The notes under the pieces are model-generated. The model was given only the letters and a program-made list of their open reading frames with translations. It was not told the DNA's origin and searched no databases. A program made the position numbers and the translations under genes. A stretch of DNA of 64,000 nucleotides from Apostichopus japonicus (taxonomy: Eukaryota > Echinodermata > Holothuroidea > Aspidochirotida > Stichopodidae), in assembly GCF_037975245.1 (NCBI RefSeq), contig NC_092577.1:19900898-19964897 (forward strand), read 5' to 3'. Every line of letters starts with the position of its first letter. The stretch's first letter is position 1. Shown one piece after another: positions 1 to 12,847 of the stretch.

Positions 1-243
1 AGGCAATTTGTCTTTTCTGGATTCAACTTCGCCCGGTAGCTCTCTCAAAAATAGATACATCCTGCGAGAGTGCGCGAGAGGAGCCCCGACTCGAAACAAC
101 ACACGTGACGTCATCTGCATATTGAACGCATTTCACTTTGGCACCCCCTGGCACAACGAATGGAACAAGTCTTTGAGTCCCTTTCCAAAAGACGAGAGAG
201 GGACTCGCTAAACAAAACATTTAGCAATGGAGACAGAGGGCAC
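1..243 (-). pseudogene. Family A LINE ORF2 fragment (reverse transcriptase)
   Basis: This stretch matches 26090-26325, part of the intact family A ORF2, on the same strand. Read on minus it covers the reverse transcriptase segment around the YADD catalytic box; the minus-strand frame shows QYADDVTCVVSS near its middle. The copy is cut by the window edge on the left. On the right similarity stops near 243, inside the RT domain, so it is a broken scrap. Short indels interrupt the frame. No TSD can be assigned. Family assignment rests on direct comparison inside the window. Confidence 0.85.
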
Positions 244-3086
244 TTCATACTGTTCGGATGGAAAAGCTGCTCGAATCCTCCTTACCGCACAGGATGGGAG
301 AAAAACACGAACCTCCTTCCCTAAAAACTGCCAGCACACCCTTACAAGTTGTCTGTATGCTGTGTGTCTGTATTTTCCTTGGTAGCCATCTGGGGACGTC
401 AATTTTAAAATAAATATCCATATGATTTCCAGAATTTTTATTGGCCCCTTAATCTGCCTCCCCTAAAGTTTTAGGCCTAGCTATGCAATTTACACAAACT
501 GATCATTGAATCTCGGTGACTAAAATTTGTAAATGGATCATGCCCAACCATGGTGGACATTTTTTGTGGCATTTGGTTCCGTGGCTCAGTGTAAATGGCT
601 ACTATGTCAGTCAGCATGATAAGGGTTAATTCAAGGACATTGCACCAGTTTTTGGTTTTGCACAAAATGTCCTAATCAGAAGCAGGTTTTGAACATGGTG
701 CACACATTTTCTTGATCTACTATATCTTAATGTAATTCCCTTCATGTAACAAAACTAAACTATCAATACAAGCACACCCTCCGTATTGTTACATCATTCA
801 ACAGCAGGTCAGAGCAATGAATAAAAGGTATACAACAAATATAATGTATTCTCTACTTACTCATGGATGCTATTTTCTTGTGCACGGCCACCATACTGTT
901 GACGGTACACGTAGTAGGCTATCTGTAGCACCCACGGGTTCAGGCACACAGCTTCAAAACCTGGGTGTAAGGTGATGCATGCAGCACTTTCTTCATCACA
1001 GTCCTTACTTTATCTATTTCCCTGCAGCATCTACACTCCCTTGCTGTAGGCATCACAGCACACTGGCCACAATGACACCTGTAAACAATGCAAACCAGTT
1101 CAAATGATAAAGAGCCAATTTTCAATGACTTCATAACGGCCTCAATTATTGGGACATATGTCAAAATAGAAAAAAAAACTCCGAAGGGCTGTCTACAATT
1201 GAAGCTCCTTATAAGTGAAGGAGGGGGCAGCTTCTTCTTAGAGTTGTTGCATCTGTTGGGACAATGCTGCAAAGGAAAATAAAGCAGGCCGATGTTGCCT
1301 CGTTTCCAACTCTTTTTTGGTACTTTTGAATCCATTCCCTAGATTGAGAAAATCTGATTATGAAATAAGATGAAGTGGAAATGACGAAAAGCTGGTGTGA
1401 GATGCCACCTCGCTCCCCCACCCTTTCCCTGATTTGTAGTAACTTCACTAATTTGCCACTACAACTGCTAGGAAATTAATAATAGACCACCTCTGAATTT
1501 GTTGTGCACGCTTCCAATTGGCTCCTTCAATCAACTAACCAAATGAAATATGTCTGTGTGACATGTTCCTGGGGCATATGCTGCCACAACTTTTAAGGAA
1601 AATAGTAACTTCCTCAACTTAACTCGACCGCACTCTCATGTTAATTTTGCTGCCCCATCGACAAATTGGCTAGCTAAGAGTATGAGCAAAGTTAGGAAAC
1701 ATTTATCGGTTCTAGGCCTAACTAGTGACACAACTATCCTATATACAGTAAAGGCCTAGTATGCTAGGCGTGACGTTACAATTGTGTTCCGTCAAGACGA
1801 TAAATTTCGACATCGCTGTCCGATCCCGCTTCTTCTTCGCTGGTCTCCGGTTCGAACATTTAGGGGAAAACTTGTCAATGGCACCGGCAGCCATTTCGCG
1901 ATATGTATAAGGCTATGCTGTGTATGTTGTGCTGTGTATATATGCGTACTACAGTGCGTGTATAGAAACTGTATGTGGTAGCAATAAGCAGTTCCATGCG
2001 ACGATATCATGCACTTTCGACTTGGTAAACAAATGACGTCATTTGTTTTCGACTTTCCCTGAACGAGTCAATCTAGCCGATTTTTGCGGAGTTTGTTGCT
2101 TGATAGGAAGAAAATGCAAGGAATTTATGAAAAAGGAGGTTATTAGATGTTTTCTTCGATGTCTCATGTATCAATTTGTGATTTTTCATCTTAATCCAAA
2201 TCTTAACTTTCTTGTAACAGACTGCTGAAAAAGGTCATATTTTCGAGAAGTTTGAGATTTATACATACCCAAAGCACTGCGCAGAATATAAACAGTGTGC
2301 ACTCTTCTGCGCTCCCCCGTGACGTCTCTGAAGGGGTAGAAATCAATAAAAAGTACTATTACGTATCGATTTCTACCCCTTTGGAGACGGAAAAAAATCG
2401 CGGTGTTGGGTTTTTCTTAATGTAAGAATTGTTAACTTTAATATTATGTTAAGTCAAGTCTACGTGTCACTTGACCTTTAATAAAGATTGCATTGTGGAT
2501 TCCAAAGTCTGTTGCCCAGTATCACAGCTTTTATGTTAAACTGAGTGTAAAATTAATTGCTTAGTTTTCTAAACGTGTAAAAGAATGGTTCGTCGGCTAC
2601 CGCAAATTGAATATGGTCATAATTATTACTATCAATGATTTTTGAGACAGTGCCAAATTGGGAGTTACATTGGGAGTAATGCCTCCAGGCATGGATTTGA
2701 TTTGATTTATGTTGAATTTTCATATTTTGGATTGACAAATGAAGATAACTACATTGCATTCCATAACTGATTTTGGCACTTAAAATTATGTTTCAAAGAA
2801 TGCGATGTATTTCATAATGCTTTGGATCCAATAGCTCATTTCACTTTAGTCCAGTCAACCAGATTTAAAGCTGAATCTAGACATATATTGAATCTTACAA
2901 GCAACTCGTTCAACAACATGCAGCACCCGTAACTTCAGCTATTTTATATACCAATCAAGTAATAAATTTAAGCGAAATGTTGGCTTTGTATTCTCATACG
3001 TATTGACTGAATGCTCAAATATTTAACTAATTTAAATTTAAATAATTGCAGCCAGGTGTTACTTACCCTTCCCAATGACAGTACTC
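244..3086. other. Intergenic stretch, no gene recognised
   Basis: No open frame here has a recognisable domain or a plausible length. The only structure I can name is the inverted repeat at 2324-2388. Sequence is AT-rich with scattered short runs. It could hold non-coding exons or regulatory DNA that cannot be seen by eye. Confidence 0.5.
2324..2388. repeat. Imperfect inverted repeat (hairpin)
   Basis: Arms at 2324-2344 and 2368-2388 pair at about 19 of 21 positions, with a 23-base AT-rich spacer. The arms begin GTCTC and end GAGAC. No flanking duplication is visible, so I cannot call it a MITE. It might be a short foldback element or a cruciform-forming site. Confidence 0.7.
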
Positions 3087-4914
3087 AGAAAAGCTCAGAA
3101 TTTGTACGTGCAAAGAAAAAGGACACGCACCAAAGGTCAACAAAAGCAAAAACAATCCCAGTCTGCCCAACAACCACCATAAACCCAACCGAAAACCTAC
3201 AAACAGAAATCTCTCACTCACCCACAAATGTATACAATGCAGCGCCCAACGCGACGCGAAAAGGACACGGACCCAAAGGCCAACAGAACCAAAACAAAGC
3301 TCTACAAACCAGCCCCAAAAGCCAACTCCAAACCACAAACAGAACCCCCAACCCATATTATGTAACGACCACACAACCCCCCCCCCCACACCCAAAAACC
3401 AACACACTCCAAAACTTCATCCGGGGTACGCCGTCCCGACAGCAGACAACAGGCCTGCGCATTACCTCCGAAGTTTTCCCAATATGGGTCTTTTCAGGCC
3501 CCTAGCAGTGTTCCTCCTTTTCTTACGAGCGAGCAGAGTTCATACCTCCTCGTCAACCTTGATCGAGTGGACCTCCCTGTCAGGAACAGGAGGTCCATTA
3601 GCGACATCGTGTCCGGTAGAGCGGAAGCGGGTAGGTTGGAAGGGCCACTCGAGTCAATGAGATCAGTGGCCTGTTTCGTCTCATCAAACCAATCGGAGGA
3701 CTCCTTAGCCACAACTAATAAGGCTGTAGTGCAGTCCTCCATTGGCGAGTCAAAATCTGGGCCACTTAATGTCTCTTGGACCGGTTGACTCGGGGCCCAA
3801 CTAGTATCACCGATAGTGGGCGTAGCTACCGGTGAACCAGTACAAGCGGCATCCTGCGCCGCATGCCACTACGCTAGTACCATCTCCGCCGTTTTGTCCT
3901 GCTCTGCCTCAGTGGGCAGGCTGGCAGTCTCGGCAAGTTCGATCAGGGGAGAGGTCGGACACGAAAGGGGAAACAAAGCCTCCACCGGGGCGCTAGTGTC
4001 GGACACTGGGGCGATGACAGGAGCATCAGGTGCTACGGTGTCAGAGGTCGGGACAGGGACCGCTTCAACCACGCCCGTAGCCACTCTCGCGGCGTATGAG
4101 CGGTCTGTGCATAAACGGGCCAGATGGCCCGTTTTCCCCACACAAGTTACACACGATATCCCCTTTACACTCGGCCAGGGTATGCCCAACCTGTAAACAG
4201 CGGCTACACCGCTTGTTCGGGCACAACCTGGCCTCATGCCCTTCTAGCCCACACTTCCAAAAAGTGCGAGGCTGGCCCGGGTATGCAATGTGGGCCCTGT
4301 GCCCATTAGCCCACAAGGTAGAGGGGATATCGGACTTGAGTTCGAATCTAACTCGTCTAGTCCCGGTCTTGACAGCCTTACATTGAAGGAATTCCGGCTC
4401 CTAGTAGTCCGCACAACAACCTGTTCAGACATGTCCAGAGGGAGGTGGAGGACTGTCACCAACACCGAACTATCATACGGTGTGACCTTCAGTCCCCCAA
4501 CTCCCTCCAACACATGAACGCCTCGGACGCGGGCAGCCTCCGAGGTGAATCTAACATCGAAACAATTCATACCCCGGAGAGGTTTACGCTGAAGCGCGTG
4601 AACCTCTCCAGGGACCTTTAAACCAACAGAACGCAAAAGTGAAAAAACTTGTGCGGGGACGGCCTCCCCCGAAAAAGTGAACAATACGATTTTGCTGTGA
4701 CGGCGAACCGCCATGACAGCTAGGGGTGTGGCAAGCCACGCACCTAAGAAAACCAAAAACCACGAAACAAAGCCAAAACTACACTAAACAAACTACAACT
4801 ATTGAAAGGCCAACGTAAAAAACAATGTGTGGTCAACGAAAAGTGGAGAGCAGCCGAAAACAAGTCCGCGCTCCACGAAAAGCAACTCCAACTACAAAGA
4901 AAAGCTCACAATTT
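3087..4914 (-). mobile_element. Family B LINE, internally deleted, copy 1, with TSD
   Basis: The body (3104-4897, about 1.8 kb) reads on minus as 5' UTR, ORF1, a short piece of ORF2 tail and a 3' UTR. It is flanked by AGAAAAGCTCAGAATTT (3087-3103) and AGAAAAGCTCACAATTT (4898-4914), a 17-bp TSD with one mismatch. The element lacks nearly all of ORF2, and the ORF1-to-ORF2-tail junction (near 3430-3470) is the same as in the copy at 16334-17914. The extreme 3' end is GCACGTAC, a shortened form of the GCACGTAAAAAGCAC terminus of the other copies. It needs an autonomous relative for movement (inference). Confidence 0.85.
3462..4714 (-). pseudogene. LINE ORF1 (CCHC zinc-knuckle protein), frameshifted
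   Basis: ORF1 proteins of L1/Tx1-type LINEs bind element RNA. The start ATG is at 4712-4714 and the protein begins MAVRRHSKIVLFTF. Residues after the N-terminal domain resemble the longer ORF1 at 16349-17557. The frame breaks around 4400, where about 35 bases are missing before the GAxPEFL region, and again near 4120, where the third zinc knuckle is damaged. The first two knuckles remain as CGLEGHEARLC and CSRCLQVGHTLAEC. The Ser/Asp/Pro-rich C-terminal part continues in other frames to a stop at 3462-3464. It is a dead copy. Confidence 0.8.
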
Positions 4915-7900
4915 AAGGCCAATAGACACTGGGCATAAAAAGAGTAAAACCAGTGACGCTTCTTGCGCATAGTAATTAGGATGTTTACTGAGGTAGCATA
5001 CGCCCATTAAAAGCCCCATTGACTTACACACTAAATCACAAAAGTAATGTGGTCTCTAAGTCTAGATAGAAGTTTTCACTAGCTAAACGCTACCAATCAC
5101 CGGATAGCTGACAAGTTGGCCTTTCATGGCACCATCAATTTTACGTACCATGACCGTCAAGATTTTTTGGCTATCGGAGCCGGAAGTTTTCGTCACTTGT
5201 AAAAAAACCTCTTCACTCAGTGGTAAACAAATTTCCTACGCTGCTCCTGGGAGGCCTAAAGGGGTCTTACATTGCCTCAATCGACCCAATTTTTTCACCA
5301 CATGTACTTCTATTCATGCTCTTGAATATGCAAGCCACAAAAAACTACATCATGTTTGGTAACAGGTCAAAAAAGATGTTCTCCCGCTGCTTTTTGGCAC
5401 TTTTCCTGAAGGAGAACAATCGAGCGGACTGATATAGACTCTAATAGGAGTATGCCACCCTGAGCTTTAAGCATATGGCTTCCTTATTATTATACAGAAA
5501 AGTTGCTTGAACTTGAAACTTGGTGTGTAGTTGGCACTTGGTGATAAGATGAACTCTATTGTTGTTAATATCGGTCAAATGTCATATTTGGTCAATACCG
5601 CAGGAAGTTGAAAACTCTTCCATCCAAACTTGCTTTATATCGGCAAGGAATCACTATTTGTCGTCTTGGATTGATTGTCGCAAAGTACATGCTATGGGTT
5701 ATTTCATGTTCAGTATTGTGTGATTTTTTTTCCTTCTTTAGTATAAAGCATAAATGGATACTTGATGTTGCATTTTTTCCTAAATTATCATTATAGGCTA
5801 GTTGTACAGAAACTTTGCTTCAACTAAGTCACTAGTACTATTATAACATCAGCCATAGGTTTACAAAAATTATCTATTTCATGCTACAATAAGAGGGTCT
5901 GCTTGCTTTAAATGATCCTATTATTATGTAAAGCAACCATCATTTTATCCATACATCGCCCATCATTTTTCTTCAGGATAGGATATCATTCCAGATATTC
6001 AATCTCACCATGACTGTACTGTAATAATGTCAAATAAATATGTATAAATCAGCAATTGATTTTACCCAAAAATTATACTTTGTTAGTTTGTGCATTGACT
6101 GGATTGTATGGATTTTTAGATACCAGCATGGGAGGGGTATTGTTGCTTTTATAAGGGGTGTTTTTTGTTTTTAAATTTTCTTTTTACTTGTCTCCTAGGA
6201 AGCTTGTACAAGTCGATTCCATAATCACACCTGGTCTTTGTTTGTGTAGAAGGAAGACAATGCAAAAAATTAAAAGGGCCTGTGACTGGAAATGTGATGT
6301 GAAAGGTGAAAAATGATTTATATACACAATTTATAAGTCCCACATGAAAACATGGGGGTGGGAGAGAGCGGAACATTGTCAGGCTCTGACTAGTAGTGTC
6401 ATGAACCTTAACAGTGTCATCAGTTCCCTCTTACATGCAGATAGGGTGGGGTGGAGAGGGACACTGTTGGGTACAGGCAAATAATGAAAAGCACAAAGAA
6501 AAGGATAACAAACAAGATTTTATGATTGTTAAGTTCTTTTTATTGTGTCCTGTCACAGCGAACAGCAGAAGAAGGCAAGGTATAAGGGTTTTCAGCATAA
6601 ACATCAATCTTCCTTTGGGTAGGAGTTGTTCATGGGAGGGGCACAACTTTTATTATGAGGGGGGGGTCTTGCTTAGAAAGATCACAGATGGCATCATTGA
6701 CATCTTACGTAGCGCTTTTAAAACTGCTGAAGAGTTTAGCAGTTAGCTAAACTGCTTTTAGCCTGCAGAGAATTAGTACTTTCTGTGAAGAAAAGCCTGT
6801 ACAGGTTATTAAAAAAGAAAAGAAAGACAAGTCACACACTTTCCTCTCTAAACACAACCAAAGCTCCCGAATTCATGAGCCACAAGCGAAATGGCAACCC
6901 AACACATACATGCTTTGACAGAAATCAAATACTGTGGTGCAAAATGTACACAATGATACAATATTTCAGCCATAGACTGCAAAATGAAAAGCAGGTGGCT
7001 AAGCTTCAAGCCTACCTAGATCGTATATGGTACCTTCACAGTGTCACGAATAAGTCACCTAATATTGTATAGCACATTAACATGTCCTACGCTATTCTTT
7101 GTGTAGGCCTGCTGACATTTGTACCATTTCATGAACCTACTGTACAATAGCCTGTTCTGGGTTTGGGGGGTGAGATGGGTGGTTGATTGCTTACTCTAAA
7201 CACTACTGATTTCTTCAAATATACTAACACTCTCATAACTAACTACATTTATGTCAATATTGGTAATAGGATCATCACATAGTCCACTGATGAATTGGAT
7301 ATAGGCCCCTAGTGTAGACCTTAAGTATTACCAAATAATATTCAGCCACTAACAGAAAAAGTATGTGGCAAAGCTTCACACCATGCAAGATGCTGTGTGA
7401 CAATACCTTAGGCCAACCGCCTATCATATACAGTATAGTCTACTGATCTATTGGATATATGCCCCTAGTGTAGACATTATGTATTACAAAATATGATTCA
7501 GCCACTAATAGAAACAGTAAACAGTATGTGGCGAAGCTTCACACCACGCAATATGGTGTGTGCTGCCTTCACACTGTCACTTATTCCAGTTGCATGACAA
7601 TACCTTAGGCCAACCATATTAACTTAACTACTGTACATAGACCTATCTTGGGATAAACCTGCTGACATTTGTGTCATTCAATGAGATTCACTGTAGACTA
7701 GTCTAGATAACATACTTGTACTGTAGCTATGGGTTTGGGGATGGTCGGGGCAAATTGACTTGTTAATGCAGAATATTAGAATTTGGAGAATTGCCATACC
7801 TTCAGTGTGAAAAAGGGCAACCAGACCTACGACACAATGATACAGTATTCAGCGATTAACTGCAAAAATGAAAAGCACGTGACAATGTGGTATGTGCTGC

Positions 7901-9209
7901 CTGAAAGCTCACACACATAACAGTCTCCTTATGCAAACGATATTTGAATTTTATATTAGACTATTTGTTGGAAAATCCTGCGAATAGTTGTATAATCCAA
8001 TAACACTAAATGAGCATATTCTTAGGGTATTTAAACTTCATTGTCTCAATCAAATGGGTCACATGCAAATGAAAATATTACTTTCCTCCACTCCATAAAC
8101 CCATGCAAAAGTTTGTCCTCAATGTTGTTTTGTTTTTTAATATTACATATGCACCTTGTATTTGAAGGAGTGCCATCACCTGTACTTTTGTCAGGCATTT
8201 TATGCGGTGGTAGTTGAAGCCTTCCAACCACTTTGTTGGCTTTTCGCCAACTGGCTACTACTGGGAAATGGAGAGGGACAGGACATTATTGCAAGTAGTT
8301 TTCTGCCATCCATGACAGAACTTTTCTGTCACAACGTACTTCTTCAGAAGCGGAGCGTTTATTGATTTTTCTTCATTTGCTTAGCTTTGCTCCATTTTAC
8401 TTTCTCCTTCTCTATTCCTCTAAAGGCCAACAGTTAGTTGTACAAGAAAAACAAGCAAAAATGAACAGTGGGTAAAGATCATAATCGGTAACTTGACTTA
8501 TAGTTTCCAAAAATTTCTTTTGTATGGGCCCAATTCAATGAGGTTGGTAGGGGTGGGGTTGTAATGATTTGCCCGAAGATATTTGTGGTTCTCTAGTTCT
8601 CAACTGTGCCATGTGAAAAGTCAAAGTCAATATGGTGTCTCATTAATGAATGGCTTCTATTTGCCCTACCAGAGATAACAGCACATTGCCCATGTTTTCA
8701 TTGAAATATCAATATGTCCCCCCCCCCCCCCCCTTCCCAATCCTCCTGCCCCTATGGTCACAAGATACAATCCCTTCTCAAAAGTGGAGAATGGAGAGGC
8801 GGGGTGTGCGACGTCATGCATTATTTCAAAGGGATTTGAGCCCAAATTTGAAAATTATACACGGTACAATAGAGTACACAGTGGTAGTCACAAGCCTCCC
8901 CCTTCTGTAAATTGATCATTTAGCTCACTTCTTAAAAACTTGTTGGTGGTTGTTTACTCTTCACAATTGTGCCCCTTGCCGTAAAGTGAGAGATCTGCAA
9001 TGTGGCAGGCAGTACCACCAGGATATACATTAGGGACTTTAGAACAACTATTAATTATAAATAGACAATCAGTCACCTAGATTGTTCATTGATAATGACT
9101 GAGAATAATTGGAAAGTGATTTTAATTAGGCTCCACCTTGGCGTAGTCACGGCTAGTAAGACCCGGCCTAGCCTAGTTAGTTTAGATAAGTGATTTTCTG
9201 TTTAATAAA
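4915..9209. other. Intergenic stretch, no gene recognised
   Basis: AT-rich non-coding sequence. No frame with a recognisable domain. It contains the degenerate tandem block at 6870-7930 and a long C run at about 8710-8730. Otherwise I see nothing. Confidence 0.5.
6870..7930. repeat. Degenerate complex tandem repeat
   Basis: Several phrases recur in order. CAGCCACTAA followed by an AAGCTTCACACCA block occurs near 7344 and 7500. The block CTAGTGTAGAC occurs near 7312 and 7465. CAATACCTTAGGCCAACC occurs near 7402 and 7600. CCTGCTGACATTTGT occurs near 7108 and 7667. Unequal spacing suggests old tandem duplications of about 150-550 bp units that have since decayed. Confidence 0.6.
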
Positions 9210-9917
9210 CTAATTGTTGCAGGGTAGATTCAAGGTATACGGGAGGGCGCTCGACGGGTTTTGTACGTTATTCTTTAAGAAACAACATGGCGACACTAAC
9301 GCCATAAGCGTGATGTTAAAGCTTACTTTTTTAAAGTTATTCTTTTAGTTCGTATGCATTTTATCTGTAGATGCGGGAACATTTATAAAGGCCACAAAAC
9401 TTCGGTAAGAATTACGGTGTAGTTGATTTGATTTGACATTTGTGTAGTTAAGATAAATAAGTTATTTAAGTTGTGTTTACGGTTGCACTGTTAACCATTT
9501 AGGATAAGTTACATTGCACTATTGTTGTTGTAGGCCTAGGTTTTGTGCGTTACCTAGCTTGTATATGTGTACAAGATCATAACCCTTCCCGGAGCGTTCA
9601 TAAGCTCTTGTCCTTACTGTAGTTAATTTCTTTTGTTGTATTTTACCTTACGTGAGTGTACATCGCTTTACTTGTATTTTAGTCACAATATCGTGTGTGT
9701 TTCTAGTCCGTTATGGTATCGTCCATCTATCTTAGGAAGGCCGTTTGTGACAGTATTTCTGTATGTCTTAATGTATCTTTTTCTTGTATATTTTATTATT
9801 TTATTTTGGTTTAATTTGTTCTCGTTTGCAGTGAATCGGTTAACGTAAATAAAGTCGTGAGCGAGACCTAGATTCTGTTGGTGGCGTCCTTGAAGTTTTT
9901 CCCAATTCTACACTAAT
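9210..9917 (+). mobile_element. Solo LTR with 5-bp TSD
   Basis: The 698-bp unit at 9215-9912 starts TGTTGCAGGGTAG and ends CCAATTCTACA. It is bracketed by a perfect CTAAT duplication (9210-9214 and 9913-9917). TG...CA termini, an AATAAA about 60-70 bases before the 3' end (near 9847) and a TATAAAG near 9384 are typical of retrotransposon LTRs. No internal gag or pol lies on either side, so it is best read as a solo LTR left by LTR-LTR recombination. The superfamily is not determinable, although a 5-bp TSD fits Ty3/gypsy or BEL. Confidence 0.75.
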
Positions 9918-12847
9918 AAAAGTAGAAAAGAAAGAATCAGGAGGGACAGTCAAATACACATCAATGAGCATATCACAGAGAAAAAAAAACCTGAAGATAC
10001 AAAAGATCAGAACCGATTATAATGCTTAAAGTACTTGTCCAAACATTGTTAAACTCATTCACACTACTTGTTCTAGCCCTAGCTAGTACTGCAGTACTTG
10101 CAATGCTAGTACAAGTAGGCCTCAGCTAGTGTACTTAGTAGTATTAGGCTAGGTCTATGCTATAATACACAAAAAATACTGTGATGCACATGGCTACAAA
10201 TTTTGCGGATGCAAAAAATAAAGAAAGGCATAGGACGTAGCCTATATCTAAGCTGCCCTAGCATTTTACTTGTTTAGGCCTAACATTTTAGTTAATCTAA
10301 ACGTTACGACTATGCTTCGCCTATTATGAGTAAGTTTGACAAACCTTAAAAGAAACAAGGATTGGAGTGATGTGATACAGGGCAAGCCTAGGCTAGTTAG
10401 CGTAGCCTAGTCCTAGGCTACACAGCGTAGTACTCACCTCTTGAAGCAAATCCTCTTCTGTAGCCTTCTTCTACTTGATCAAAGGGCCGAGACACAAATA
10501 AGGGCATTTAATTCCAATTTTACTTGACAGCGACCAAATCTTTAGACCAAGGCAAAGTGTTTACAACGCTGTAGTGCATCAGATTCACGATCGTCGGATT
10601 TCGCTGGTCGCGCCGGAACTGAAATGCGGGCTTTTCTTCTAGGGAGATCTCAGAATTAAACTTATGAAACTGACCTATTTTGACGAATACTGCATGAAAT
10701 TGGTAAATACAACCAATAAAAAGGGTATAAATGATCCAGCTAAGACTCTTAAAATATTAAAACAATCATCCAACGTAAAAATGATGTTTTATTTGCGTGA
10801 GTGAATCACGGTACTTGAGAGGGAAATAGTTACTAATATACAAGCTAACTTTCCAAAATAATAACCTTGAACGGTGCAGAGACGGCCAGTGTCCATCAGT
10901 GCACGTCCGTGCTACTAAAGGGCGGATTTTGACATGAGTGTTCAGTACAAAACCCCGCACCGAGTTCCAAAATTTACTATACGCTTGTGTTGAAGTTTTG
11001 AAGCAGTGATTCCGTTTACGGCAGAGGCGGCGGATACAGGTTGGCCATATAACCGGAATCCCGTCGCCATGGTTTACGGCACAAAAATACAGTGTTCAAG
11101 CAGAAGCATTAATAATGTAAAAGTCGTCTACGTAATGTAATGAACCTCCTTGATTCCCGCTTGCCCGTAAATGAACACATGTGAAGACATGCTTTTATAA
11201 AATCATTACTCGAGATAGGAGTACACTAGAGAGCTTCTCATAGCTTTATTTTGCACATAAGACAGCCTGCATCAATAAACAACCTTTTTCCGAGGGGGTC
11301 ACATGGACTTTTTTGTTTTTTTTTGGTCTTCAAAGATTTGTTTACATTCAAAACACCGGTCGTTTTGACCTTTTTTTCAACAAAATCGTGACAACAGTGA
11401 AAAATGTCAGTCAACTGACCCTATCTCATACAACTAGCTAAGACATAGAAGGAATCAAATCAGGAGGCATATGTAGAGAGATGGCTCTATATTTGGGGAA
11501 AATATGTCAAAAAATCACGTTTTTCGGTCTATGTTAAGGCCAAAAAACGGTCAACTTTCCGAAAATATTTCTCCCGAATGCCTCACCCTACAGAAAAGAC
11601 TTTTAGCTCTCCAGAAGCGCCACACTGAAATTCAACTCTACATAGAAACAATTAAGCAATAGCGCCTCCACTTTGTGAGTAATCCCTAGCAATTCAACTC
11701 GAGCATTTCTACGGTATAGAATTTCGGTCAACCACAGTTGATATGCTTAGCGTCGTTAGGGTCAATGCAATCACTCACGTAAATGAAACGGTAACTATTT
11801 AGCACATATTATCATGGCTAACTACTTGTAAGAGGCGTTAGACCTTTTTATGGGCAATTTGACCATCAAGCCTTTGGAGAAGAAGATTCTGACGATGAAA
11901 TTCTGAAATTCTGATACGGTAAGCCGCATACTGTATGCACACTGTATGCACACTGTTTGCACACTGTATGTACTATGTATTGTGTATGTAGCGCAATTGG
12001 TATATATAGACTTACCGTTACGCGTGGCTACCAATGTATTACAGAATACATTTGTTTGTTTGGAGGGGGGAAAATCAGTCATATTCCTCACATTCAAACA
12101 TCAAATTATATTTTACTTATGAAATAACATGTCTTCAACTTATCAAACTATGAAAAGTCCAGCAGATTTCATCAAAATAATTTCAAATGGGCAAAAAAAG
12201 TACATTGTTTGTATCATAACCTCATTTGCATATTTACACATCTAATTAGCTCAATTATAAAAAAAATTATGAAAATGAAAACTTCATTTCAATACCTATC
12301 TGTCAATACTTGGGTCCCTATTGACAAAATGAACAGATTTTGAGTAATTACAATGTGTAAATAATTTCCCCCAGGGGGACAATTATATGATCACAATGGG
12401 GAATCAAGGAGTTAACGGTATACAAGTCGGGGCAGACTGGCCACTTGGGTTGAATGTCCGGTGGGCCAGTGGGCTAGGTAAAAATGGGCTGGGCTGTGTC
12501 CCCCCCCCTCCTTTCAGTTAAAGTTCTGTGTTGCCATAAGTCGTGTGAAGTGTCATATCCGGCGATCTAGGAGATAGCCAAACAATTTGGTTGTAAGTTA
12601 CGCGCCAACTCGAGTGGCCCTCCCCAGATAGTAAGGAGCTTGCGTTCTGCGCATGCGTTAACACCGGGTGACAAGCTGTTTTTACGTTGTGCTCAAAACG
12701 ACAACTTGAGATAGCGTGTGACGTCATATGTCGTCTGACCAGGCCAAGATACCGAATGACTGTCATTTTCCCCGTAGTAAGAATCTTAAGCGCAAAAACA
12801 ACAGGACGGGGTAGTCAGTGCGACGATGTACACTGTCAGTTAACTTC
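9918..12847. other. Intergenic stretch, no gene recognised
   Basis: No recognisable coding region. Apart from the short tandem near 11930-11970 and scattered CTAGGCCTA-like words at 10040-10450, I see no structure. Confidence 0.5.
11930..11972. repeat. Short tandem repeat, about 11-bp unit
   Basis: Roughly four copies of CACTGTATGCA with small changes lie head to tail. A plain minisatellite. Confidence 0.75.

Noticed and set aside
1845-1860. GGTTCGAAC, a possible tRNA B box
   Set aside because: No A box or cloverleaf arms could be fitted upstream.
3063-3407. Gly/Trp/Phe-rich open frame
   Set aside because: It is the GT-rich 3' UTR of the family B LINE read as protein.
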